Shown here: positions 34,245 through 43,294 of the stretch, in pieces | How positions within the stretch are numbered: the stretch's first letter is position 1 | How the letters are laid out: each line of letters begins with the position of its first letter | Assembly (NCBI GenBank): GCA_900066355.1 | Contig: FMEL01000006.1 | Coordinates: forward strand, 129,765-193,764 | Reading direction: 5' to 3' | DNA length: 64,000 bases | Origin: an uncultured Ruminococcus sp. | Lineage (GTDB): Bacteria > Bacillota > Clostridia > Lachnospirales > Lachnospiraceae | Program-made: the position numbers and the translations under genes | The notes under the pieces: generated by a model | Database searches by the model: none | Told to the model about the DNA's origin: nothing | Seen by the model: only the letters and a program-made list of their open reading frames with translations

Positions 34245-35376
34245 AAAAAGTAAAGTAATTCTTCTTCCCTGTAGTTCATACAGGGAAGAAATTGTTTATG
34301 AGAATCTTGAAATCGGCCTGGAGCTTCTGGGTGGAATCGAGAAGATTGTAAAGAAAGAAGAGTCTATTCTGCTGAAACCCAATCTGCTCAAAAAAGCAGA
34401 AGTTGACAAAGCAGTCATCACGCATCCGTCTGTAGTCGGTATGTTTGCCAGATTGATGAGAGAAAAGGGATATCAGGATCTTTCACTTGCTGATTCCTGT
34501 GGTAATGGTACGACAACCAGAGTGATTCATGGTACCGGAATCGACAGGTATCTGGAAAAGTATGGGATTCCGGCAATTGATTATTCGAAGGGAATACGTG
34601 TAGAATATCCGGAGGGGATTCAGGCAAAAGAATTTATTCTGCCGAAAGAACTTCTGGAAAAAGACTGTGTGATTTCTCTTTGCAAGATGAAGACGCATGC
34701 GTTGGAGAGAATTACCGGTGCAGTAAAAAACAGTTATGGCTTTATCTATGGATTCCATAAGGCGAAGGGACATACCCTTTATCCGAGTGCAGACAGTTTT
34801 GCGCGAATGCTGGTTGATCTGAATCAATATGTAAAACCGCGGCTCTATATTATGGACGGAATTGTTGCGATGGAAGGGAACGGACCAGGTTCCGGAGATC
34901 CGGCACCAATGAATGTGATGTTGATGTCGCAGGACCCTGTGGCACTGGACAGTGTGTTTTGTAACCTGATACATCTTAAGCCGGAAATGGTACCGACCAA
35001 TTATCATGGCGAAAAGATGGGACTTGGTACCTGGAAAAAAGAAGAGATAGAGATCATGACTCCTGCCGGAATGATCAGTATGGAAGATGCTGTTGCCCAG
35101 TATGGAAATCCGTACTTTGATGTAGATCGGCGTGTGGCGCGTTCGGGTATGTGGGAGCGGCTTGCAAAAGCGCTGAATATTTTCCAGAAGAAACCGTACA
35201 TTGAGCCGGAGCGATGCATTCGTTGCGGAATTTGCGTAAAGAGCTGTCCTGTACCGGACAAAGCAGTAGATTTCCGAAAAGGCAGGGAAAATCCTCCGGT
35301 TTATGATTACAAAAAATGCATCCGGTGCTTCTGTTGCCAGGAAATGTGCCCAGAGAAAGCAATAAAAGTAAAATAA
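34237..35376 (+). CDS. DUF362 protein with C-terminal 2[4Fe-4S] ferredoxin domain
   Basis: A 379-residue protein. DUF362 occupies about residues 1-300 (KPNLLKKAEVDKAVITHPSV, SLCKMKTHALERITGAVKN). The C-terminus carries two cluster motifs, CIRCGICVKSCP and CIRCFCCQEMCP, each CxxCxxCxxxCP. The family function is unknown; electron transfer is likely. The ATG at 34237 overlaps the end of the enzyme I gene by 8 nt and follows ATGAGG; an in-frame ATG at 34225 would lie inside that ribosome site. A bidirectional terminator follows. Confidence 0.9.
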   Translation: MNKKSKVILLPCSSYREEIVYENLEIGLELLGGIEKIVKKEESILLKPNLLKKAEVDKAVITHPSVVGMFARLMREKGYQDLSLADSCGNGTTTRVIHGTGIDRYLEKYGIPAIDYSKGIRVEYPEGIQAKEFILPKELLEKDCVISLCKMKTHALERITGAVKNSYGFIYGFHKAKGHTLYPSADSFARMLVDLNQYVKPRLYIMDGIVAMEGNGPGSGDPAPMNVMLMSQDPVALDSVFCNLIHLKPEMVPTNYHGEKMGLGTWKKEEIEIMTPAGMISMEDAVAQYGNPYFDVDRRVARSGMWERLAKALNIFQKKPYIEPERCIRCGICVKSCPVPDKAVDFRKGRENPPVYDYKKCIRCFCCQEMCPEKAIKVK

Positions 35377-35386
35377 TATACAATAA

Positions 35387-35436
35387 AAAGGGCGTTGTTT
35401 CAAGGGTAATCGTACACCCATGAAGCAACGTCCTTT
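35387..35436. terminator. bidirectional terminator between convergent genes
   Basis: AAAGGGCGTTG..TTCA..GGGT pairs with ACCC..TGAA..CAACG..CCTTT across an 8-nt loop, with A-run on the left and T/A-rich right side. It separates the DUF362 gene from the methyltransferase on the other strand. Confidence 0.8.
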
Positions 35437-35447
35437 AAATGTGCAGC

Positions 35448-36317
35448 TTATCTTATTACATCGTGCAGTGCCTTGATGAATGCAGGAGTAGTACCGCAGC
35501 ATCCACCGACTACGGAGGCGCCGCTTTCAATCAGGACTTTCATATGTCTTGCGAAGTCTTCTGCATGCATGCTGTAGACTGCATTGCCACTGTCGTCAAT
35601 TACCGGCATACCTGCGTTTGGCTTGGCAATCACAGGAATTGATACATTATCTCGAATGTTTCGAACAACAGATACAAGCTGATCCGGTCCGACAGAGCAG
35701 TTGATACCGACTGCATCTGCACCGGCAGCTTCCAGAGAAACAGCAGCTTCGATTGCATTTCCGCCACTGAAGATACTTCCGTCCGCTTCCACAGTCATGG
35801 TGCACATGATCGGAAGATCGCAGACAGAAGCAGCAGCGTCCACGGCTGCAAGAGTTTCTTCGATGTTAATCATGGTTTCTGCTGCAATCAGGTCGATGCC
35901 TGCATCAGCCAGAATACGAATCTGCTCCTGATACATATCAAAAGCTTCTGCATAAGTATAATCACCATCAGCAGTGATGAAAGAACCGGAAGTTGTGATA
36001 TCACCGGCTACATAGACACCGTTTCCGGTAAGCTCCTTAGAATAACCTACAAGTGTATGGTTGATTTCTTCAATACGGTCAGCGAGACCATGTTTTTCCA
36101 GGTTAAGACGATTTCCGCCAAATGTCGGAGCATAAATCACCTGACTGCCGGCCTTTATATAAGCACGCTGCAAATCCTGAATGATGTCTTTATGATCAAT
36201 GACCCATGTCTCTGTGCAGATACCTCGCGGCATACCGCTCGCCATCAGATTGGATCCGGTTGCTCCGTCCAGAATAAGCGTCTGTTCAGTCAGCTTTCGA
36301 AATTCTTCTTTTGTCAT
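35448..36317 (-). CDS. homocysteine S-methyltransferase family protein
   Basis: A 289-residue stand-alone Hcy-binding barrel. The N-terminus LILDGATGSNLMASGMPRG matches the MetH/MmuM start. Zinc ligands are a cysteine in GINCSVG and the adjacent pair in GGCCGTTP near the end. Known relatives move a methyl group from methylcobalamin, S-methylmethionine or a similar donor to homocysteine, giving methionine. No cobalamin or folate domain is fused. I chose the ATG at 36317 because AAGGAGG is 7 nt before it; a longer in-frame start at 36359 would place the ribosome site inside the gene. The leader can fold in two exclusive ways. Confidence 0.88.
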   Translation of the reverse strand: MTKEEFRKLTEQTLILDGATGSNLMASGMPRGICTETWVIDHKDIIQDLQRAYIKAGSQVIYAPTFGGNRLNLEKHGLADRIEEINHTLVGYSKELTGNGVYVAGDITTSGSFITADGDYTYAEAFDMYQEQIRILADAGIDLIAAETMINIEETLAAVDAAASVCDLPIMCTMTVEADGSIFSGGNAIEAAVSLEAAGADAVGINCSVGPDQLVSVVRNIRDNVSIPVIAKPNAGMPVIDDSGNAVYSMHAEDFARHMKVLIESGASVVGGCCGTTPAFIKALHDVIR

Positions 36318-36322
36318 TAGAT

Positions 36323-36398
36323 AGTTGCCTCCTTGATGAAAAATAAAATATATAAGCAACTTGCCTGTAAGCTCCGCATTCCTGTCGGAAAGTGCTTA
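36323..36398 (-). promoter_or_regulatory. switching leader of the homocysteine methyltransferase gene
   Basis: On the minus strand TAAGCACTT (plus 36390-36398) can pair with AAGTTGCTTA (plus 36353-36362, one bulge), enclosing a CCG/CGG hairpin. The same AGTTGC can instead pair with GCAACT, which lies between the AGGAGG site and the ATG (plus 36323-36328). The second fold would hide the ribosome site. A TATAAT lies just upstream (plus 36412-36417). It does not match a riboswitch class I know. Confidence 0.45.
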
Positions 36399-36585
36399 TT
36401 TCAGTTTTTTATTATAACATGCCGGTGAACGCAATGGAAGACAGGATTCGTCAAAACTCGAAATTGCATTTTTGATGAGCCTGTGCTATTTTTATATATA
36501 TTCTTTACCGGCGGTTCTGTCGGATGATTTCCCAAATACAATATTAATATAAGTAATTAAGGTTAGAGTGCAGGAGGTAGATAAG

Positions 36586-37326
36586 TTGAATTTGTTTGAG
36601 TATACGTACTGCGGCAACTATAACCGGCAGATACAGAATCTCTCACGGATTGTTCCTGAGAAGTGGAGTTTTGACGGTTCAGATGACAACGGTATACTGA
36701 AAGGATATCTGGAGCACACCTTCCAGAGAGTTTATGAAGAAGGAAAAATACTGGAAACGAGAGAATATGCGATTTTTAACACCGGTTTGTTTAACAGATA
36801 TTATCAGCCGGTGTATGCGTATTTTATTCCCAATCTGGTTCCGGACAGGCAGAGATGGTATCTGGAGGGATTTTATACAGAGTATTATTTACTGAAATCA
36901 GGAATTGTCAGTCTTCCGAAGCGGGCGGAATATGTCAAAGATCCCGCGGAACTTGTCTTTGATACAACATTGGATATTCTTCCACAGTACGAGCATATCT
37001 TTGAAGAGGCAGAAAACAATATGCGGCTTCCGGAATGTATCCGCAACAGTGGGATGAAGGTACAGATTTTTGATGGGGCACTTCGCCAGACGAAACATAT
37101 GCTGGAAGCAGATTATCGTACGGCTGTTCCGCAATATTATAATCACAGCATTCAGTTTCTGGTACCGGTGTGTCTGCAGAATCCTGCAAACGCCGATCTT
37201 GCACTTGCCTGTGTAAAGACAGAAGACGGTAGAAAATATCTTGGAAGGACATGCCTGACATTAAAAATGGCATATCATAATGCAAGACTTCTGGCAAAAA
37301 TACACAGTAGCTGGCTTCATCCATGA
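36586..37326 (+). CDS. DUF3825 domain protein
   Basis: About 246 residues covering one DUF3825 domain: LFEYTYCGNYNRQIQNLS at the start, NTGLFNRYYQPVYAYFIPN in the middle, and VPVCLQNPANADLAL and LTLKMAYHNARLLAKIHSSWL at the end. DUF3825 is often found with RNA-binding OST-HTH/LOTUS domains in other proteins, but here it stands alone and its role is unknown. I prefer the TTG at 36586, 7 nt after GGAGGT; an in-frame ATG at 36568 precedes that site. No membrane segment is seen. The second polyamine system follows on the same strand after 118 bp. Confidence 0.75.
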   Translation: MNLFEYTYCGNYNRQIQNLSRIVPEKWSFDGSDDNGILKGYLEHTFQRVYEEGKILETREYAIFNTGLFNRYYQPVYAYFIPNLVPDRQRWYLEGFYTEYYLLKSGIVSLPKRAEYVKDPAELVFDTTLDILPQYEHIFEEAENNMRLPECIRNSGMKVQIFDGALRQTKHMLEADYRTAVPQYYNHSIQFLVPVCLQNPANADLALACVKTEDGRKYLGRTCLTLKMAYHNARLLAKIHSSWLHP

Positions 37327-37444
37327 TAAATTTATGTTAAATATCATAAAACATATTGAAATCAGGAGATTTTTGTGATACAAAAGTAAAGCTACCATTC
37401 ATATGCTTTTTACAAAAGAGGGGATTTTTAGGGAGGAACAGCCA

Positions 37445-38518
37445 ATGAGCAATAAGCTGATCGACTTGATCGACATTTCTAAATCTTATGGAATGCAGAC
37501 CGTCCTGGATGAGTTGAATCTGTACATCAGAGAAAACGAATTCCTGACGCTTCTTGGGCCGAGTGGATGCGGAAAAACAACTACACTTCGTATTTTAGGC
37601 GGATTTGAGACACCTGATAAGGGACGTGTGATCTTTGATGGACAGGACATTACGAATCTTCCGCCTAATAAACGTCAGCTTAATACCGTATTTCAGAAAT
37701 ATGCATTATTCACTCATATGAATATTGCAGATAATATTGCCTTTGGATTAAAGATAAAAAATAAAAGCAAGCAGTATATTTATGACAAGATCAAATATGC
37801 GCTGAAGCTTGTCAATCTGGACGGATTCGAAAATCGTATGCCGGATTCTTTGAGCGGAGGCCAGCAACAGCGTATTGCGATTGCAAGAGCTATTGTAAAT
37901 GAGCCGAAAGTGCTGCTTCTTGATGAGCCGCTTGGAGCACTTGATCTGAAACTTCGACAGGATATGCAGTATGAGCTGATCAGGCTTAAAAATGAGCTTG
38001 GAATCACATTTCTGTACGTTACACATGATCAGGAAGAGGCGCTTACTATGTCTGATACGATTGTGGTCATGAACCAGGGATACATCCAGCAAATCGGTAC
38101 CCCGGAAAAAATCTATAACGAACCGGAAAACGCTTTTGTTGCAGATTTCATCGGAGAAAGTAATATCATCTCCGCGACTATGGTGCAGGATCGTCTGGTC
38201 AAGATACTTGGCGTTAATTTCCCGTGCGTGGATGAAGGATTCGGTCAGAACAAACCGGTCGATGTAGTCATCCGTCCGGAGGATATTGATCTTTTGAAAC
38301 CGGGACAGGGAAGTATTGACGGTGTTGTCACACATATGATCTTCAAGGGTGTCCATTATGAGATGGAGGTCATGGCGAATAATTACGAGTGGCTGGTACA
38401 CAGCACAGATATGTTTCTGATAGGAACGGAAGTCAGTATCCATGTAGACCCGTTTGACATACAGATTATGAAAAAACCGGAATCCGAAGATGAGGAGGCG
38501 GTAAATATTGAAGAATAA
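37445..38518 (+). CDS. potA: polyamine-type ABC transporter ATPase, system 2
   Basis: A 357-residue PotA-type ATPase with Walker A GPSGCGKTT, Q-loop FQKYALFTHM, signature LSGGQQQRIAIARAI, Walker B LLLDEPLGALD and a TOBE domain (VVIRPEDIDLL). It is clearly a paralogue of the system 1 ATPase, with many differences. The ATG at 37445 follows GGAGGAACAGCC; the longer frame from 37403 lacks a ribosome site. It overlaps the next gene by 11 nt. Confidence 0.93.
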   Translation: MSNKLIDLIDISKSYGMQTVLDELNLYIRENEFLTLLGPSGCGKTTTLRILGGFETPDKGRVIFDGQDITNLPPNKRQLNTVFQKYALFTHMNIADNIAFGLKIKNKSKQYIYDKIKYALKLVNLDGFENRMPDSLSGGQQQRIAIARAIVNEPKVLLLDEPLGALDLKLRQDMQYELIRLKNELGITFLYVTHDQEEALTMSDTIVVMNQGYIQQIGTPEKIYNEPENAFVADFIGESNIISATMVQDRLVKILGVNFPCVDEGFGQNKPVDVVIRPEDIDLLKPGQGSIDGVVTHMIFKGVHYEMEVMANNYEWLVHSTDMFLIGTEVSIHVDPFDIQIMKKPESEDEEAVNIEE

Positions 38519-39323
38519 GCGTATACTTGCCGGACCTTATCTGTTCTGGTCAGTATCCTTTGTCGTGATTCCATTGCTTGTGATTGTGTATTATGCGTTT
38601 ACGAGTGATGAGAGGACATTTACCTTTTCGAATCTTGCCCAGATTACGACACCGGAAAATCTGAAGGCTCTGGGAATGTCCCTGCTTCTGTCATTTTTGA
38701 GTACACTGATCTGTCTGGTTCTTGCGTATCCACTTGCAATGATCCTGAGCCAGAAACAGGTCAATCAGACAAGTTTTATTGTTCTGATTTTTATTTTACC
38801 GATGTGGATGAACTTTCTTCTCCGTACACTGGCATGGCAGACACTGCTTGAAAAAAACGGTGTCATCAACAGTGTACTTGGATTTTTGCATTTGCCGGCA
38901 CTTGAGATCATCAATACACCGTATGCCATTATTCTCGGTATGGTTTATAACTTCCTGCCATTTATGGTGCTTCCGATCTACAATGTTCTTATCAAGATTG
39001 ACCGAAACGTGATCAATGCAGCACGTGATCTGGGAGCAAACTCAGTACAGACATTTTGCAAGGTTATTTTTCCATTGAGTATTCCGGGCGTGATCAGCGG
39101 TATTACGATGGTATTTGTACCGGCGCTGACAACATTTGTTATTTCCGACCTTCTGGGGGGCGGCAAGATTCTGCTGATCGGAAATGTGATCGAGCAGTCT
39201 TTCAAGCAGAACAGTAACTGGCATGTAGGAAGCGGACTGTCTCTTGTACTGATGGTATTTATCATTGCAAGTATGGCACTTGTTGCAAAATACGATCAAG
39301 AAGAAGGAGGGTCAGCATTTTGA
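38508..39323 (+). CDS. potB: polyamine-type ABC permease, system 2 (PotB)
   Basis: A 271-residue permease starting at TTG, 10 nt after GAGGAGG inside the end of potA. Six helices and the EAA loop INAARDLGANSVQTFCKVIFPLSIPG are visible. The C-terminal cytosolic tail YDQEEGG is short. It overlaps the fused permease/binding protein by 4 nt, so the whole system is one coupled unit. Confidence 0.92.
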   Translation: MKNKRILAGPYLFWSVSFVVIPLLVIVYYAFTSDERTFTFSNLAQITTPENLKALGMSLLLSFLSTLICLVLAYPLAMILSQKQVNQTSFIVLIFILPMWMNFLLRTLAWQTLLEKNGVINSVLGFLHLPALEIINTPYAIILGMVYNFLPFMVLPIYNVLIKIDRNVINAARDLGANSVQTFCKVIFPLSIPGVISGITMVFVPALTTFVISDLLGGGKILLIGNVIEQSFKQNSNWHVGSGLSLVLMVFIIASMALVAKYDQEEGGSAF

Positions 39324-41200
39324 TCAGAAAATATTTACAGAAGATATATCTGACCCTGATTTTTATTTTGTTATATGCACCGATCGTTACGCTTGTCGTA
39401 CTTTCTTTTAACCAGTCAAAGACGAGGGCTAAGTGGGGCGGCTTTACCCTGAAATGGTATAAGGAATTGTTCCAGAATGAACAGATCATGAGTGCATTCT
39501 ATACGACGCTGATCATTGCATTTATTTCGGCAGCAGTTGCCACACTTATCGGAACGGCTGCGGCGATTGCGATTCAGGGTATGAAGCAGAAATGGAAGAC
39601 TATGTATATGGGACTTACCAATATTCCGATGATGAATGCAGAGATCGTTATGGGGGTTTCCCTGATGCTTCTTTTTATCGCGTTTCGTATGACACTTGGA
39701 TTCGGAACAATTCTGATTGCACATATCACATTTAATATTCCGTATGTGATTTTAAGTGTGGCTCCGAAGCTGAAGCAGACAAATCGCTATACTTATGAAG
39801 CGGCACTGGATCTCGGTGCTTCTCCGTTGAAAGCGTTTTTTAAGGTCGTTTTTCCTGATATTGTACCAGGCGTTCTTTCTGGATTTATGATGGCATTTAC
39901 CATGTCACTGGATGATTTTGTTATCACACATTTTACGAAGGGTCCGGGTATTGATACACTTTCTACCAAAATTTATACTGAGGTACGAAAAGGCATCAAG
40001 CCGGAAATCTATGCACTGTCTACGATTATGTTCGTGACAGTTCTTGTCCTTCTGCTTCTGGTAAACTATTCTCCGAAGGAAGAAGAGGAAGTTCCGGTTC
40101 GAAAGAAAGTGCGCAGACCATCCAAAATCAAAAAAGTACTTATTCAGCGTGTGATCCCGGTAGTAATCTGTATCGTATTTATCGGCGGCGGTTTCTACTA
40201 TGCAAAAGAAGGCGGCGTCATGGGTGGCGAGGAACTGATCGTTTATAACTGGGGTGAGTATATCGATCCGGATGTCCTGACGATGTTTGAAGAAGAAACC
40301 GGCATCCGTGTAGTTTATGAGGAATTTGAGACAAACGAGATCCTTTATCCGAAGGTAAGCTCCGGCGCAATCGCATATGATGTGGTCTGCCCGAGCGATT
40401 ATATGATCCAGCGAATGATAGAGAATGATCTGCTTTCCGAGATTAACTTTGATAACATTCCGAATCTGAAAAATATCGGCAAACAGTACCTTGAACAGTC
40501 CAGACAGTTTGATCCGGAAAATAAATATTCCGTGCCATACTGCTGGGGAACCGTTGGTATTCTGTACAATAAGACAATGGTTGATGAACCAGTCGACAGC
40601 TGGTCTATCCTCTGGAATCCGAAATACAAAGATAATATCCTGATGCAGGATTCTGTGCGTGATGCGTTTGGTGCGACTCTGAAATATCTTGGTTATTCAC
40701 TGAATTCTACGGATCTTGATGAGCTGAATGAGGCGAAAAATCTGCTAATCGAGCAGAAACCGCTGGTGCAGGCGTATGTTATTGATCAGGTGCGTGACAA
40801 GATGATTGGAAACGAGGCGGCTCTGGGTGTTATTTATTCCGGTGAAGCAATTTATACACAGAAAGAGAATCCAAATCTTGAATATGTGATTCCGAAGGAA
40901 GGTTCCAATATCTGGATCGATTCCTGGGTAATCCCGAAGAATGCAGAGCATAAGGAAAATGCGGAAAAATTCATCAATTTCCTCTGCAGACCGGACATTG
41001 CACTCAAAAACTTTGAATATATCACTTATTCTACACCGAATGAGGCCGCAAGAGAGCTGATTGAGGATGAATCTATCCGTAACAGTGAAATCGCCTTCCC
41101 GGATCTGTCCAGGTATGATAATCTGGAAACATTCCAGTATCTTGGTACCGAGGCAGATCAGGTATACGGTGATCTCTGGAATAAAGTAAAATCATCGTAA
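39320..41200 (+). CDS. PotC permease fused to PotD binding domain, system 2
   Basis: A 626-residue fusion. Residues 1-255 are a PotC permease with EAA loop YEAALDLGASPLKAFFKVVFPDIVPG. A basic linker (KKVRRPSKIKKVLIQR) leads to an extra helix near residues 275-290 (VIPVVICIVFIGGGFYYA). From about residue 300 a complete PotD-type binding domain starts LIVYNWGEYIDPDVLTMFEEETG. The extra helix places the binding domain outside the cell, tethered to its own channel at 1:1. This is not a frameshift product: the frame is continuous and the linker is well formed. System 1 keeps the same parts as separate genes. Confidence 0.92.
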   Translation: MIRKYLQKIYLTLIFILLYAPIVTLVVLSFNQSKTRAKWGGFTLKWYKELFQNEQIMSAFYTTLIIAFISAAVATLIGTAAAIAIQGMKQKWKTMYMGLTNIPMMNAEIVMGVSLMLLFIAFRMTLGFGTILIAHITFNIPYVILSVAPKLKQTNRYTYEAALDLGASPLKAFFKVVFPDIVPGVLSGFMMAFTMSLDDFVITHFTKGPGIDTLSTKIYTEVRKGIKPEIYALSTIMFVTVLVLLLLVNYSPKEEEEVPVRKKVRRPSKIKKVLIQRVIPVVICIVFIGGGFYYAKEGGVMGGEELIVYNWGEYIDPDVLTMFEEETGIRVVYEEFETNEILYPKVSSGAIAYDVVCPSDYMIQRMIENDLLSEINFDNIPNLKNIGKQYLEQSRQFDPENKYSVPYCWGTVGILYNKTMVDEPVDSWSILWNPKYKDNILMQDSVRDAFGATLKYLGYSLNSTDLDELNEAKNLLIEQKPLVQAYVIDQVRDKMIGNEAALGVIYSGEAIYTQKENPNLEYVIPKEGSNIWIDSWVIPKNAEHKENAEKFINFLCRPDIALKNFEYITYSTPNEAARELIEDESIRNSEIAFPDLSRYDNLETFQYLGTEADQVYGDLWNKVKSS

Positions 41201-41211
41201 CGTGTGAAAGA

Positions 41212-41250
41212 GACTTTCTATGAGACAAATCCTGTAGAAAGTCCTTTTTC
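41212..41250 (+). terminator. terminator after polyamine system 2
   Basis: GACTTTCTA (41212-41220) pairs perfectly with TAGAAAGTC (41235-41243), followed by CTTTTTC. Confidence 0.85.
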
Positions 41251-41280
41251 TTGCAGAGAAATATACCACAGGAGTATAAT
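41251..41280 (+). promoter_or_regulatory. promoter of the DUF3786-thrE run
   Basis: TTGCAG (41251-41256), 18 nt, perfect TATAAT (41275-41280), 49 bp before the DUF3786 start. Confidence 0.65.
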
Positions 41281-41329
41281 GCAAAATAACAGAGCAAATA
41301 TAATGATGTAATGCTGTAAGGAGAAAAAA

Positions 41330-41983
41330 ATGAAAGAAGAAAAAGTATCCAACTATATAAAACTCTGTGATGAATGGGCAGAAAAATTTCTCCGGATGGA
41401 TAAAATGGAACTGATGAAAAAACTTCCGGAACTGAAGCAGGAGGACGGCTATCTGAAAATTGTGCATTTTGGCGTGCCTTTTGGAGTCCGGGAATCAGAC
41501 GGCAAAATTGAACGGCTGGATGGAAAGACCGAAGCCAATGCGACGGAGATGCTGAATATTTATACATTGTTTGGTTATGTAAAAGAACAGGCTTTTTTTA
41601 TGGATAAATGGGTGCCGTTTGCGGATCTTCGTAATGCAAGACCCTTTGCACCTGCATACAAGACTGGTGTGACAGATGTGTTTGCGGAGACTTTTTCCGG
41701 ACATGCAGAGGAACTTCGGAAAGCGTTTATGAAGTTGAACGGGACAGAACTTCCACAGGGCGATGTAGGCTATCAGATTAATGCGTTTGCATGTGAACCG
41801 ATGCGCTTTTATTTCTGGGACAGAGATGAGGAATTTGAAGCACAGGGAAATATTTTGTTTGATTACAGTGCAACCGATTATAATCATGTAGAAAGCGCTG
41901 TATCAACAGCAGAGATGGGAGTGAGACGGCTTGCAGAAGTTGCGGGACTTCCGCTTAAAGGAAAATCGTTTGGAATGAGCTGA
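41330..41983 (+). CDS. DUF3786 family protein
   Basis: A 217-residue soluble protein. Family-like features are DKWVPFADLRNARPFAPA in the middle and FYFWDRDEEFEAQGNILFDYSA near residue 162-183, then a C-terminal helix. DUF3786 proteins occur in anaerobes, often near corrinoid or one-carbon genes; their activity is not known. Here the neighbours are a polyamine importer and an amino acid exporter, which give no clear hint. It has its own promoter, and the exporter genes follow after 16 nt. Confidence 0.75.
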   Translation: MKEEKVSNYIKLCDEWAEKFLRMDKMELMKKLPELKQEDGYLKIVHFGVPFGVRESDGKIERLDGKTEANATEMLNIYTLFGYVKEQAFFMDKWVPFADLRNARPFAPAYKTGVTDVFAETFSGHAEELRKAFMKLNGTELPQGDVGYQINAFACEPMRFYFWDRDEEFEAQGNILFDYSATDYNHVESAVSTAEMGVRRLAEVAGLPLKGKSFGMS

Positions 41984-41999
41984 AAGGAGGAAAGGCCGA

Positions 42000-42752
42000 A
42001 TGAGGTGTGAGGAAGCAGAACAGTATCTGTACTATGCAATGACAATTGGCGAACAGCTTCTGATCAGTGGTGCAGAGGTTGGTCGTGTAGAAGATACCAT
42101 ACGGCGTATCTGTATGGCATATGGGGCAGAGCGGGTAGATGTATTTTCTATTACTTCCAGTATTGTGACAACGATGTATGGCAATTTTGGCATCTGTACG
42201 CAGACAAGGCGCGTGCGTGGAATGGCGAATGATCTTGGCAGACTGGAAGATCTGAATCAGCTTTCGAGATATATCTGTGAATACAGGCCGGAATCGGCGG
42301 AAATCGGTTCACGGTTGAGTGAGATAGACCGGAGACCGACATATTCTTTGCGGATGCAGATTCTTATTTATGCTGTTATTTCCGGATCTTTTTCTGTGTT
42401 TTTCGGGGGAGATCTTCGGGACATGATTGCATCGGCTCTGATTGGAATCGTGTTGAAACTTCTGGAATCTTTTTTGAAACGCAGTTCTCTGAATTCTCTG
42501 ATCACAGTCTTTTTGTGCTGTGGAGTGGGTGGTATTCTGGCTAATCTTGCGGTCTATATTGGTCTGGGGCATCGTGCGGATCTGATCAGCATCGGGAATA
42601 TTATGCTTCTGATACCGGGAATTGCATTTACGAATTCGCTGAGGGATCTGTTTTCTGGCGATACGATTACAGGACTGATACGCTGTATGGAGTCAGTGTT
42701 GCTGGCATTTGTTGTAGGACTGGGATTTACTGCGGCGAATCTTTTGTTTTAG
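42000..42752 (+). CDS. threonine/serine exporter ThrE, N-terminal half
   Basis: A 250-residue membrane protein of the ThrE N-terminal family (DUF1212). A soluble region of about 115 residues (EQLLISGAEVGRVEDTIRRI, TSSIVTTMYG) precedes about five helices. In split ThrE systems this half pairs with a small five-helix partner, which follows here after 16 nt. Export of threonine, serine or other small molecules is known for relatives. AGGAGGAAAGG lies before the ATG. Confidence 0.88.
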   Translation: MRCEEAEQYLYYAMTIGEQLLISGAEVGRVEDTIRRICMAYGAERVDVFSITSSIVTTMYGNFGICTQTRRVRGMANDLGRLEDLNQLSRYICEYRPESAEIGSRLSEIDRRPTYSLRMQILIYAVISGSFSVFFGGDLRDMIASALIGIVLKLLESFLKRSSLNSLITVFLCCGVGGILANLAVYIGLGHRADLISIGNIMLLIPGIAFTNSLRDLFSGDTITGLIRCMESVLLAFVVGLGFTAANLLF

Positions 42753-42768
42753 ACAAAGGAGAAAGATT

Positions 42769-43215
42769 ATGCATGAGATGATACAATTGCTTGTTTCCTT
42801 TACGGGATCGCTTGGATTTGCAGTATTATTTAATATACATGGAAAAAAACTCTGGTTTGCGGCTCTTGGCGGGTGCCTGTCATGGGCAGTTTATCTTATA
42901 GTCGGGATATGGACATCCAGTCCATATATCTGTGGTTTCTGGTCAACGGTGACAATTACTTTGTATGCAGAATGTATGGCACGGATTCACAAGACTCCGG
43001 TTACAGTGTTTCTTGTCTCGGCAACGATTCCGCTGATTCCGGGAGCTGCCCTGTACCGGACCATGAACTGGATGATGATGCAGGAGTGGGATAAGTTCTG
43101 CGCAGATGGAACCTATACAATTCTTTTTGCGGCAAGTATGGCAGCAGGAATGACACTGACGACGATTCTCTTTCGGATGGTCTGGAGCTGGAAATACCGC
43201 CAGCGGTGGATGTGA
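42769..43215 (+). CDS. threonine/serine exporter ThrE, C-terminal half (ThrE2/DUF3815)
   Basis: A 148-residue protein, almost wholly membrane-embedded with about four or five helices. ATIPLIPGAALYRTM is the conserved loop of the ThrE C-terminal half. It follows its partner after 16 nt with an AAAGGAGA site. Together they should form one exporter. It is the last clear chromosomal gene before the accessory element. Confidence 0.87.
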   Translation: MHEMIQLLVSFTGSLGFAVLFNIHGKKLWFAALGGCLSWAVYLIVGIWTSSPYICGFWSTVTITLYAECMARIHKTPVTVFLVSATIPLIPGAALYRTMNWMMMQEWDKFCADGTYTILFAASMAAGMTLTTILFRMVWSWKYRQRWM

Positions 43216-43228
43216 GAGAGGGTGTGGT

Positions 43229-43287
43229 AAAAAAATCAATTCAGGTCAGCCAAAATGAAGCATTGTACTGAAAATGGATGACCTGAA
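43229..43287 (-). terminator. minus-strand terminator after the small membrane ORF
   Basis: TTCAGGTCA (minus; plus 43279-43287) pairs with TGACCTGAA (plus 43240-43248) across 30 nt; on the minus strand it is followed by TTGATTTTTTT. It sits 7 nt after the stop of the ORF at 43295-43414. Confidence 0.45.
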
Positions 43288-43294
43288 CTTCAAT

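Noticed and set aside
36323..36417. SAM or cobalamin riboswitch
   Set aside because: None of the conserved core sequences of those classes could be found; only the generic alternative pairing is supported.
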